Assembly: GCA_030066775.1 (NCBI GenBank)
Contig: JASJAY010000072.1
Location: 1 to 44,895 of the forward strand
Direction of reading: 5' to 3'
Length of the DNA stretch: 44,895 nt
Source of the DNA: Planctomycetota bacterium
GTDB lineage: Bacteria > Planctomycetota > PLA2 > JAEUHO01
Shown here: piece after piece, positions 1-8,218 of the stretch
How the letters are laid out: the number at the start of each line of letters is the position of its first letter
Position numbering within the stretch: position 1 is the stretch's first letter
The notes under the pieces: generated by a model
What the model was told of the DNA's origin: nothing
The model's database searches: none
The model's input: only the letters and a program-made list of their open reading frames with translations
Program-made: the position numbers and the translations under genes

Positions 1-987
1 GGGGAAGTCTCCCCGCCCGTAGTACGCGTTCGCGAGGTTGCCCAAGGTGCGCGCCGTGCCCACCTTGTTCCCGTGCTTCTCGTAGACCGCGAGCACGCGC
101 TCGTGCGCTGCGATCGCGAGGTCGAAGTCCCCCCGGGCGAAGTGGATGTTGCCGATGTTGCTGCGGGCCTGGTTGGCGGCGACCTCCTCGCCCATCTCGG
201 CCAGCCCCTGCGCGCCGGCCTCGAACGCGGCGAGGGCCTGGTCGTACTCCCCGAGCATCTGATAGACGATCCCGAGGTTGCTCAGGCTTCCCGCAGCGTC
301 GGCGCGATTGCGCCTGAGAACCGCGAGCTCCTGGGCCTTCTTCCAGTGGTCCCTCGCCCGCGCCCAGCTCGACGTGCGGTACGCATTGGTGCCCGCGCTC
401 GTGTAGAGGTCGAAGGCGCGCCTCAGCCAGCCCATGCGCGCCGCCACATCCGCGGCGGCGAGCAGCACGTCTTCGGCCTCCTTGAACTTCCCGATCGCCT
501 GCAGGAACACGCCCCGGCCATGGGCCAGCCGCATGCGCACGACGGTCTCCTCGAGCGGCCCGAGATCGGCGATGGCCGCCTGCGCTCGATCGACACTGCG
601 GACGCGCATGGCTTCCATCAGCGCCGCCAGCATCTGACGACTCGCTTCGTCGGACTCGCGCGTCCGCGCCGCGGTGACGTACGCGGGGAGCTTGGCGACG
701 TCGGGACGATCCGACACCTTGGCGAAGGCCTCCGCGGCGTCGTGCGCGCCCCGGTGGCAGAGCTCGTCGACGACCGTCCACGGATCCGGGTTGTCGGCCG
801 CGGCCAGCGTGGCGAGCGTGGCCGTGTCACCGGCGGCAGCGGCTTCGATGGTCTGGGCCACCGCCTCCTCCAGGCTGAGCGGCTTCGCCGGGGCCTTCTT
901 GGCCTCCTCGTCGGCATCGACCCCCGGGCTCCCGTACGCCACGAACAGCAGGGCGAGAACAGGCAGGAGCAACAACCGTCTGCGCAT
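1..987 (-). CDS. Secreted TPR-repeat protein, C-terminus cut by window edge
   Basis: The reverse frame from ATG at 987 stays open to base 1, giving 329 codons with no stop, so the C-terminus lies outside the window. The N-terminus MRRRLLLLPVLALLFVAYG is a clear signal peptide, followed by an acidic/Lys stretch and Ala-rich helices. From about residue 150 helix pairs of tetratricopeptide type repeat, with typical cores such as ARSNIGNIHFARGDFDLAIA and NLGIVYQMLGEYDQALAAFE. The expected role is a periplasmic or exported protein-interaction scaffold; no catalytic motif is visible. It diverges from the lipoprotein gene at 1203. Confidence 0.8.
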   Translation of the reverse strand, partial: MRRRLLLLPVLALLFVAYGSPGVDADEEAKKAPAKPLSLEEAVAQTIEAAAAGDTATLATLAAADNPDPWTVVDELCHRGAHDAAEAFAKVSDRPDVAKLPAYVTAARTRESDEASRQMLAALMEAMRVRSVDRAQAAIADLGPLEETVVRMRLAHGRGVFLQAIGKFKEAEDVLLAAADVAARMGWLRRAFDLYTSAGTNAYRTSSWARARDHWKKAQELAVLRRNRADAAGSLSNLGIVYQMLGEYDQALAAFEAGAQGLAEMGEEVAANQARSNIGNIHFARGDFDLAIAAHERVLAVYEKHGNKVGTARTLGNLANAYYGRGDFP

Positions 988-1202
988 GCGGGACACCCTC
1001 GGGAAGCGGACGACGTGAGAGCGGATCCTCACCGATGGGCTCCATCGCCCAAAGGGGTTGTTCCGGATTCCTGTTCAACGGCACGGCCCCCGCCGGCCGG
1101 CCGGTTTCTCGGTCCCCCGAACGTCCTCATCGGGGGCGGCCCGCCAGTCAAGGAGGTAGAGACCCGAACGCGCCGCCTGCGGCGCAGATCCTGGAGTTCC
1201 CG

Positions 1203-2099
1203 ATGACTCTCCGCCTCTCCCTCCCCCTGGTGCTCCTGCTCCTGATCGCTCCCGCCTGCGGCGGCGGCGGTGGCGGCGGCAACGACCTGCCCACCTTCAT
1301 CCTCCCCGTCGACTTCATCCACACGGTGACCGCCGAGAACGCGATCGGCACGTCCACCGTGATCGAGAACCCGCTCACCTACGGCCGGCCGGACCTGATC
1401 CTCCTGGTGACCCAGAACCGAACGGTCGGCGGCACGCCGTCCCTCGCCAACCGCTCTCCGGTGGGCGTCGTCTACGACGACCGCGGCGGCGCCGCGCCCC
1501 CCTACGGGCGCTGGCTGATCGCGAACCTCGACACCGGTGCCGAGCCCACCATGCGACCCGACATGGCGTTCAACGTCTCGATCATCCAGCCGGGACGCGA
1601 CGCCTTCGTGCATGAAGTCACGCGCATCGGCTCGAATCCGCACATCACGCACATGTCGTCGTCCCCGGGGCCCCTCCACGGCTCGCGAGACACGCGCGTG
1701 TTCGTCACGCAGCGGCTCTCCCGCGCGGACGGGTCCTTCGGCGCGATCAACCGCGATGCGATCCGGACCCACTTCACGAGCTCGAACTGGGCGATCGTGA
1801 ACATGAACGGCGGGACGATTCCGGTCGGCGCGTGCTTCAACGTCGTCATGCTGCCGCAGACGCCGGACGTGGATCAGTTCAACACCATGAGCACTGCCGC
1901 CATCGTCTGGTACGACGAGCCGCTGACCGAGAACGCCATCGTGCACATCACGCAGGGGCCCGCGGACACCCGCGGCCGCAACGACCGCGACGTCGCCCTG
2001 CGCTACTCGAGCTCACGCGGCGAGTGGGGTGTGTCGAACATCGACGGCAGCCTCGTGCACCAGTACGCCACCTTCAAGATCCTGATCCGCCGGCGCTAG
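1203..2099 (+). CDS. Lipoprotein built of three tandem ~85-residue repeats
   Basis: The start at ATG 1203 is chosen because a signal peptide with lipobox begins here (APAC, Cys19, then a Gly-rich linker) and a GGAG sequence lies 5-6 bases upstream. The mature 280 residues hold three related units. Each begins near a hydrophobic/His-Thr segment, carries a VTQ or ITQ core, and ends in a W-x-I/V-x-N-x-(D/N) motif followed by FNV or FKI (WLIANLD, WAIVNMN, WGVSNID). This resembles a family of tandem beta-rich repeats of unknown function (possibly DUF7452), but that name is from memory. It is probably anchored to a membrane and faces the periplasm or outside. No enzyme motif is seen. Confidence 0.8.
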   Translation: MTLRLSLPLVLLLLIAPACGGGGGGGNDLPTFILPVDFIHTVTAENAIGTSTVIENPLTYGRPDLILLVTQNRTVGGTPSLANRSPVGVVYDDRGGAAPPYGRWLIANLDTGAEPTMRPDMAFNVSIIQPGRDAFVHEVTRIGSNPHITHMSSSPGPLHGSRDTRVFVTQRLSRADGSFGAINRDAIRTHFTSSNWAIVNMNGGTIPVGACFNVVMLPQTPDVDQFNTMSTAAIVWYDEPLTENAIVHITQGPADTRGRNDRDVALRYSSSRGEWGVSNIDGSLVHQYATFKILIRRR

Positions 2100-2115
2100 G
2101 CGGACTCTCCCTCGA

Positions 2116-2134
2116 CCCCGTCGCCACGACGGGG
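2116..2134 (+). terminator. Hairpin after the three-repeat lipoprotein
   Basis: A perfect 8-bp stem CCCCGTCG / CGACGGGG with a CCA loop starts 17 bases after the stop codon at 2099. An outer 8-bp arm CCTCGACC (2110-2117) / GGTCGAGG (2152-2159) could compete with or extend it. There is no T tract, so intrinsic termination is uncertain. Confidence 0.4.
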
Positions 2135-2281
2135 CCCGTCGCTCCCGGTGCGGTCGAGGCATCGGGGGCGGCGCATCTCGTATGTCCCCGCCGCGCGCTC
2201 CGGCCGCGCGGACGAGGTGACCTCCACGGCCGCGGCTCCGGCCCGGGCCCCGTTCACGCAGATCCCCTGTGGAGCTTCCCC

Positions 2282-3508
2282 ATGCGACCCCTCCCCTTCG
2301 TTCTTCTCACACTCGCCCTCCTGGGCCTCGCCGCCTGCGGTAGCGGTGGCGGCCCCACGAAAGCCACCGCACTGATCGTGTCCCCCCTCACCCCGGGCCC
2401 CGGCCTGCATGTCTCCCAGGTGGACTTCCAGTTCCCCAAGGGCCAGCTGCCGTTCTCGACCTGGGGCCGCCTCTGGATCGACCCGGCGCAGCTGATGCAG
2501 CGCACAGGCGTCGCCGGCGGCGTGCTCAACGTGGCGCTCGATGACCGCTGGGTCATCGTCAACCTGCCCTTGATGCCGCCGACCGAGCCGGCGTACGCCG
2601 TGTACTTCGATCTCGGCCTGGCCCAGCCCACGCCCCTCAAGCTCGTCTCCCTGCACGTCAAGCACAGCAACCGCGGTGTCGGCCGCATCGACGAGCACAT
2701 GGACCAGCCCGACCTGTGGCCGATCGATCGCTGGATCTACGACGCGGAGGGCATCTCGCCCGTCATCGATCCGGGCCCGCCGCCCCTCACGATGCGCGTC
2801 GCCGATCGCGTCCGCGCGGACCTCGAGCCGAGCGGCTGGACGCAGATGGTGACCAACGAACAGTGCGCCCACATGCAGTGCATGACAATGGCGATGGCCA
2901 ACGCACTCGAGTACCTGGATGACATGGGCGTCGTCAGCATTCCGCACACGCACACGGCGGGACTGCTCGGCGACGCGACCCTGGTCGGTCAGCTCGACAC
3001 GCTGTCGGGTCGGTGGGCCGCCTCACGCGACAACGGCGGGGGTCTCTGGTTCACCCCGCTCGTCGACGGCACGTTCCAGTACCTGAGCGACAACGGGCTC
3101 ACCGGGACCCTGGCGCAGCGCCACCAGGACGACGGCTACGGCACCCCGCCGGGGCAGTCGCTCCCGGCCGGCGACTACGCGTTCGCCGGCAGCACGACGC
3201 AGGACGACGGCGCCTCCGTCACCTTCGATTGGATCCTCGACCGGATCCGCGGCGGCAGCGGCGTGATCGTGGTGTTCAGCTACGACAGCGGCGGCGGTCA
3301 CGCCGTGCGCATCACGGGCGCCGGCCGCAACGAAGACGGCGATCCGTGGGTGCGCTACTCCCACGACGCACGGCAGACGAACTCCGACGCCTCCGACACC
3401 CGGGGCCTGGAGAACGTCGTGATCGAGCTGACGGACACCGACGGCGACGGCCGGCTCAACTTCGGCTCGCCGAGCCGCGAGGTCGAGTTCGCCTGGGCGC
3501 ACCGCTAG
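2282..3508 (+). CDS. Lipoprotein with papain-fold (C39-like) peptidase signature
   Basis: The start at ATG 2282 has GGAG 7 bases upstream and yields a lipoprotein signal peptide (LAAC, Cys19). The N-terminal 180 residues are beta-rich with no recognised domain. Around residue 193 the sequence EQCAHMQCMTMAMANALEYL has the look of the Q-x(n)-C helix of papain-fold peptidases. The later GGGHAVRITGAG (His340) followed by a polar strand fits the catalytic His and Asp/Asn region of C39-like peptidases. Either Cys195 or Cys200 would be the nucleophile. Near the end, DTDGDGRLN (385-393) resembles an EF-hand/dockerin calcium loop. The likely role is a surface or periplasmic Cys-peptidase or a catalytically dead relative. 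Spacing from the preceding lipoprotein gene is 182 bases. Confidence 0.75.
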   Translation: MRPLPFVLLTLALLGLAACGSGGGPTKATALIVSPLTPGPGLHVSQVDFQFPKGQLPFSTWGRLWIDPAQLMQRTGVAGGVLNVALDDRWVIVNLPLMPPTEPAYAVYFDLGLAQPTPLKLVSLHVKHSNRGVGRIDEHMDQPDLWPIDRWIYDAEGISPVIDPGPPPLTMRVADRVRADLEPSGWTQMVTNEQCAHMQCMTMAMANALEYLDDMGVVSIPHTHTAGLLGDATLVGQLDTLSGRWAASRDNGGGLWFTPLVDGTFQYLSDNGLTGTLAQRHQDDGYGTPPGQSLPAGDYAFAGSTTQDDGASVTFDWILDRIRGGSGVIVVFSYDSGGGHAVRITGAGRNEDGDPWVRYSHDARQTNSDASDTRGLENVVIELTDTDGDGRLNFGSPSREVEFAWAHR

Positions 3509-3516
3509 GACACAGA

Positions 3517-3568
3517 CGCGGCGGGGTGGGTCTCCCCTCCGGCCGAGAGGCCGGGGGGGCCCGCCGCG
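3517..3568. terminator. Hairpin between converging genes
   Basis: CGCGGCGGG (3517-3525) pairs perfectly with CCCGCCGCG (3560-3568). Smaller G/C and GGCC stems lie inside. It sits between the stop codons at 3508 (+) and 3585 (-), where a shared terminator is expected. No T tract is present. Confidence 0.4.
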
Positions 3569-3584
3569 ATCCCCCCGCCGCCCG

Positions 3585-6500
3585 TCAGCGATCGGGGGTG
3601 TGGCTCCCCGCGGCCGAAGCGTCGTGCGCAGCCCAGGCCTCGGCGACGCGGCGATGGGCGAGCACGTGCTCCACGAGGGCTGCGCGATCGGCCTGCGGCG
3701 CGTGTTCCACGAGATGCATCAGGTGCGCGTGGGCCTGCGCGAGGTGATCCGGGTCGCGCGTGAGCTCCCACAGCAGGAAGCGCGCCGCCATGCGGTCGCG
3801 CAGGGGTATGGCGGACTCGCTCCGCTCCAAGAGGATCGCGGCGCTCAGCGGGTTGCCGCCGGGGAGCGCGGCGAGGTGGACGCCGGCCAGCGCCTCCCAG
3901 CCGACGGCACCGCGGCCGCGGCTGAGCTCGACCGCCTCCTCCAGGAATGGACGCGCGCGGTCCGCGTCGCCCTCGAGCGCGTAGGCCCGCCCCAGCGCCA
4001 GCGGCTCATCCGGATGCTTGCGGCCGATCGAGGCGCGCACGTCGTACGCGCGGTGGTAGTACTCGAGCGCCTCCGCATGGCGGCCCCGATCCTCGAGGGC
4101 GCGCCCGCGGATCGTCATCGCGCTGGCAGGCATCGACATGGCATCGCGGGCCTTGCCGCGCACGCGGTCGAGCCAGGCGTCGAGGGCCGCCTCGGCCTCC
4201 TCCGGTCGCCCCAAGGCGGCGAGCACGCGGGCCGTGCTCTTCGCGCACGAGCCGTCCGCCGCCGCGTCGCTCACGCGCTCGGCTTCCGGCGCTGCGATCA
4301 GCAGCTCGTCGAGTGCGTCGGCGAGATGGCCGCGGGCTTCGAGGACCTCGGCGAGGCGTGCGCGCGAACGCGTAACGGCCGTCTTGTGGCCGATGGCGAG
4401 CGCATCGTCGAGCGCGCGCTGCACGACCTCTTGAGCTTCCTCGAAGCGCCCCAGGTACATGAGACACGTCGCGTCGTTGATGCGCAGGTGCGAGAGGTCG
4501 TCGTGCTTCCCCAGCTCGGCCACGAGCTCGATCGCGCGTTCCAAGTACTCGTGTGCCTTGACCGCCTCGCCCTCGACGAACGCGAGATGCCCCAGGGTCG
4601 AGAGCACGGCATGCTCCCGCGCGCGGTTGCCGAGGCGCCGTGCCAAGGTCCAGGCCTCTTGCAGGTGCCGGCGCGCCGACGCGCCTTCACCCCGCCGCAC
4701 CTCGACCTGGGCCATGGTGTGGATCACCTCGAGCTCCACGAGCTCATGGCCTTCGAGCGGCAGGAGATCGATGCTCGCCTGCGCATGCTCGTGCGCCTCC
4801 ACCATGTGGCGATGCCGCATCAGGACGCCCGCGAGGCCGGAACGCGCCCGCGCTTCCTCGACGACGTCGCCGGAGGCGATGGCCAGCTCAGCCGCTTCGC
4901 GGTGCATGCCGAGGGCACCGTCGTGGTCGGCCAAGCGCTCGCGCAGGATGCCCAGATCGAGACGCGTGTGCACGGCATGCGCGTACGCGTCGAGCGCGTC
5001 GGCCGCCACGAGCGCGGCCTCCAGGTGCTCGCGCGCCTCTTCGTAGCGGGAGACGCTCTGCAGGCTCTGCCCGAGGAGCCGGTGGACGTCGACGCGCGCA
5101 TCGGGACCGAGCACGGCCGGCTCCGCCAAGGCCTGCTCGGCGAGCTCGATGGCGCGGTCGTACTCGGCGCGCGGCACCAGCCACGCGAGCGCCGCGACGA
5201 CATAGGGCGCAGCCTCGGCGGCCAGCGCGCCGGCGAGCAGGTGCCGGCAGAGCGCCGCGGCGTCGGCGCCCCCGATGTCGCCCCCCCGCTCGCGCGCACG
5301 GCGCAGCAACACGCGGCCGATCGCCGCGCTGTACGCCTCGCGCAGCCGCGGGTGCATCTCGTCGTAGAGCACCTCTTGGACGAGGTGGTGGCGGAAGGCG
5401 TAGTTCTTGCCCGCCGCCTGCAGCAGCCCGGCGGTCCGTTCCAGACGGGCGAAGCGCTTCAGGGCGCGCAGGGACGCGAGCCCCGTCGCTTCGGCAACGA
5501 GGGTCGGGTCGAACTCGAATCCGCAGCAGGCCCCCGCTTCGAGCAGCTCGCGCTGACGCTCGGTGAGGCGCGTGAGCCGTGCCTCGATGATGTGGCGCAC
5601 CGTCGAGGGGATCGGCGGCGCCGACGGATCGGCGTCGTCGCCGCTGCGCCCAGCACCCTCGCGCAGGGCCCGCGCCAGCTCGAGCAGGAAGAAGGGGTTC
5701 CCGTCGGCCTTGCGCACGAGCGCCGCCTCTTCCGCAATCGGCGTCGTGCCCCCATGCGCCTGGCGCAGCAGCGCACGGGAGCTGGCCGTGTCGAGACCGG
5801 TCAGGTCGAGAGCGACCAAGTGGTCGAGGTCGCGCAGGACGTCGTCGTCGCCGGCCTCCGGACGCGGCCGCGTCGTCCCGATCAGCAACACGGGAGCGCT
5901 GCGCAGCCCGCGCGCGAGCAGGCGGAAAAGCGCACGCCCGTCGTGCCCTGCGTAGTGCAGGTCTTCGATCACGAGCACCAGCGGGGCATCGCCCGCGAGC
6001 TGACGCAGGATGCGCAACCACGCCGTGGACAGGGAGCCCGCGGGCAGCGCGCGCGCATCCTGCGGGTTCGGCAGGCCGGAGAGCTGCCGCGCGAGCGCTT
6101 GCGCGAGCAGGCTGCCCGCCCCGAGCGCCTCGGCGATCCACTCTTGCAGGCGCCTGAGGCCGAACGCGCCGACGAGCGCTTCGGCGAGGGGCGGGACCGA
6201 AGCGACGTCGCTGCCGGGCGCATGCCGCACGACCACGACGCGCGCATCGGGCTCGCTCTGCTCGAGCCGGTCCAGCCACTCGTACACGAGACGCGACTTG
6301 CCGACGCCCGCCTCCCCCTCGACCACGACCACGCGCCCCTCGGTCTCACCGAGCTGCGCGAACGCGGTGTCGAGGGTCTGGAGCTCCGCCTCGCGTCCGC
6401 ACAAGGCGCGGCCCGCGTCGAGGCGCGCCGAGCGGAGCCACAACGAGACCGTGCGGCGCCCGCGATCGCGCCGGCGCCACCACGCCCCGCGCTCGCCGGC

Positions 6501-7505
6501 CCTGAGCACGTCGCGGAGCTCCTCAGCGGACGTAAAGCGCGCCTCGGGATCGCGCTCGAGGAGCGTGCGCACGACCGCCGAGAAGAAGGGCGAGGCGTTC
6601 GGGAGGACGGGCCCCTTCTCTTCCGCGACGTAACGCGCCGGCAGGCGGCCCGCCGCCATCTCGAACAGCATGAGGCCGAGCGCATAGAGGTCCGTGCGGG
6701 CGTCGGGCACGCGACCGTCGAGCTGCTCCGGTGCCGCGTAGAGCAAGGACCCCACGAACTCGCCGGTCTGGGAGAGCCGGAACAGCTCCTCCTGGAGCAG
6801 GGCGACGCCCAGGTCCATCACCTTGATCGTCTCGTCGGCCGTGATCAGCACATTGCCGGGCTTGATGTCGCGGTGAACGATGCCGCGCGCGTGGATCGCG
6901 ACGAGCGCGTCAGCCACGCGTCGCGCCACGAGCCGGCCGAGGCGCTCCGGCACGCGTCCCACCTCGTCGAGCAGCGCGCGCAGCGTCTGCCCCTCGACGT
7001 GCTCGAGCACGAGGTACGGCGTCTCGCTGCCGGCCTCCTCGATGACGCCGGCGCCCAGCGTCTTCACCACGTTCGGGTGGTCGATGCGCGCACCGACGCG
7101 CGCCTCTTGGAGGAAGCGCGCGAGGCTCGCCGGATCGGACACGAGGTGTGGGTGGATCACCTTGATGGCCACGTCCGCGCCGCCCTCGTCCGGACGCGCG
7201 CGGAACACGCGGCCCATGCCGCCTTGCCCGAGCGCCGCCACCACGGTGTAGCCGTCGATGGACGTCGGCGTGAGGTGCGGGGCCGCGCTCGGCGCCGCGC
7301 GCCCACCGTCCTCCGGCGTGTCGGAGACGCCGCGCACGTCCGCCATCACCGAGAGGAGCGGGAACAGGCGGCGGATCTGCTCGGCGAGCTGCGGGTGCTC
7401 GCGCGCGTAGTCGTCCAGGTCCGGCGCCTCGCCGCGGCGCATGCGTTCAACGTAGTCCTCGGCCAGCGCGTCGAAGAGCTCGGTGTCTCGCCGGGTGTCG
7501 CTCAC
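3585..7505 (-). CDS. Ser/Thr protein kinase fused to AAA ATPase and TPR array
   Basis: The 1306-residue protein begins at GTG 7505, sharing four bases (GTGA) with the upstream sigma gene. Residues 1-80 are an acidic, helix-forming segment. The kinase domain spans about 86-340, with glycine loop GQGGMG, Lys115 in VAIK, HRDIKPGN (Asp213), DLG at 231 instead of the usual DFG, and the APEQL activation-segment end. A P-loop GEAGVGKS (397-404) and Walker B LVLVIEDLHYA (509-519) define an AAA/STAND-like ATPase to about 700. TPR helices fill 770-1290. No membrane helix is evident, so it is probably cytosolic. The family is known for phosphorylation-based signalling, here perhaps with ATP-driven oligomerisation. 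Coupling to the sigma factor suggests a shared response. Confidence 0.92.
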   Translation of the reverse strand: MSDTRRDTELFDALAEDYVERMRRGEAPDLDDYAREHPQLAEQIRRLFPLLSVMADVRGVSDTPEDGGRAAPSAAPHLTPTSIDGYTVVAALGQGGMGRVFRARPDEGGADVAIKVIHPHLVSDPASLARFLQEARVGARIDHPNVVKTLGAGVIEEAGSETPYLVLEHVEGQTLRALLDEVGRVPERLGRLVARRVADALVAIHARGIVHRDIKPGNVLITADETIKVMDLGVALLQEELFRLSQTGEFVGSLLYAAPEQLDGRVPDARTDLYALGLMLFEMAAGRLPARYVAEEKGPVLPNASPFFSAVVRTLLERDPEARFTSAEELRDVLRAGERGAWWRRRDRGRRTVSLWLRSARLDAGRALCGREAELQTLDTAFAQLGETEGRVVVVEGEAGVGKSRLVYEWLDRLEQSEPDARVVVVRHAPGSDVASVPPLAEALVGAFGLRRLQEWIAEALGAGSLLAQALARQLSGLPNPQDARALPAGSLSTAWLRILRQLAGDAPLVLVIEDLHYAGHDGRALFRLLARGLRSAPVLLIGTTRPRPEAGDDDVLRDLDHLVALDLTGLDTASSRALLRQAHGGTTPIAEEAALVRKADGNPFFLLELARALREGAGRSGDDADPSAPPIPSTVRHIIEARLTRLTERQRELLEAGACCGFEFDPTLVAEATGLASLRALKRFARLERTAGLLQAAGKNYAFRHHLVQEVLYDEMHPRLREAYSAAIGRVLLRRARERGGDIGGADAAALCRHLLAGALAAEAAPYVVAALAWLVPRAEYDRAIELAEQALAEPAVLGPDARVDVHRLLGQSLQSVSRYEEAREHLEAALVAADALDAYAHAVHTRLDLGILRERLADHDGALGMHREAAELAIASGDVVEEARARSGLAGVLMRHRHMVEAHEHAQASIDLLPLEGHELVELEVIHTMAQVEVRRGEGASARRHLQEAWTLARRLGNRAREHAVLSTLGHLAFVEGEAVKAHEYLERAIELVAELGKHDDLSHLRINDATCLMYLGRFEEAQEVVQRALDDALAIGHKTAVTRSRARLAEVLEARGHLADALDELLIAAPEAERVSDAAADGSCAKSTARVLAALGRPEEAEAALDAWLDRVRGKARDAMSMPASAMTIRGRALEDRGRHAEALEYYHRAYDVRASIGRKHPDEPLALGRAYALEGDADRARPFLEEAVELSRGRGAVGWEALAGVHLAALPGGNPLSAAILLERSESAIPLRDRMAARFLLWELTRDPDHLAQAHAHLMHLVEHAPQADRAALVEHVLAHRRVAEAWAAHDASAAGSHTPDR

Positions 7506-8152
7506 GACCCCTCGGTGAGGTCTGGCGCCTCGAGCTCGGCCAGGGCCGAGCGCAGATGCTCGAGGGCCCGGACGTGGCGCTTACTCGCCGCGGACGTGTC
7601 GATGCCGAGCGCCAGCGCGGTCTCCACGTTCGTCAGGCCTTCGAAGTGGCGCAGCACGAGGACCTCACGATCGGTCGGGTGCATCGAGTCGAGCACGTGC
7701 TGGAGCTGCAGCCGCGCCTCGGCCCGGAGGAGCCGCTCTGCCGGCATCGTCCCGCTTGCCGCCAGATGGTCGACGAGGGCCACCGATGTGGCCTCGGGCA
7801 CGGCGCCCGGGGCGTATCGCTGTTGCCTGCGCAGGTCGCGCTTCTGGGCCTTGAAGTGGAAGCGGTGGAGCGCCATGAGTCGCTGGGCCGTGATGAACCG
7901 GATCCAGAGGAAGAACGGCATGTCCGGGTTGGCGAGGTAGGTCGCCACCCGCTGTGAGACCTCGACGAACGCATCCTGCAGGACGTCCGACGCCCCTACG
8001 CGCATGCGCAGGCGCGGGTCCATGCGGATGTCGATCATGCGCAGCAGCCGCTGACGGTGGCGCTCGAAGAGCTCGGCCAGCACGCGCCCGCGATCGTCCC
8101 CGGCCTCGGCAAGGCGTTCGACCGCTTCTTCCCTGTGCGCGGGGTCCGACAT
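7502..8152 (-). CDS. ECF-type RNA polymerase sigma factor (planctomycete subfamily)
   Basis: 216 residues from ATG 8152. Region 2 is visible as SDVLQDAFVEVSQR and WIRFITAQRLMALHRFHFK, and region 4 as PTDREVLVLRHFEGLTNVET with a helix-turn-helix (ALALGIDTSAASKRHVRAL). The layout matches the planctomycete-specific ECF subfamily (TIGR02984-like) from memory. It lacks an adjacent anti-sigma gene and instead overlaps a Ser/Thr kinase by 4 bases, a pairing in which the kinase is thought to control sigma activity. A TACAAT hexamer lies 9 bases before the ATG (8162-8167), so its transcript could be almost leaderless. Confidence 0.92.
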   Translation of the reverse strand: MSDPAHREEAVERLAEAGDDRGRVLAELFERHRQRLLRMIDIRMDPRLRMRVGASDVLQDAFVEVSQRVATYLANPDMPFFLWIRFITAQRLMALHRFHFKAQKRDLRRQQRYAPGAVPEATSVALVDHLAASGTMPAERLLRAEARLQLQHVLDSMHPTDREVLVLRHFEGLTNVETALALGIDTSAASKRHVRALEHLRSALAELEAPDLTEGS

Positions 8153-8218
8153 GGAAACCCAATTGTATTCGCCCAGGGCACGAGCGGTCGGGACCGTCAG
8201 GGTGCGCGGATGTCTCTC

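Noticed and set aside
1114..1185. Two small GC hairpins ahead of the first lipoprotein gene (CCCCCGA/TCGGGGG and GCGCCGC/GCGGCGC)
   Set aside because: They might be a structured leader, but such short GC stems are frequent in this sequence and no riboswitch pattern is seen.
3600..7940. Very long forward open frame antisense to the kinase and sigma genes (about 1446 codons)
   Set aside because: It is a mirror of high-GC coding on the other strand: its translation is rich in Arg, His and Val without domain patterns, while the reverse frame gives a clear kinase and sigma factor.
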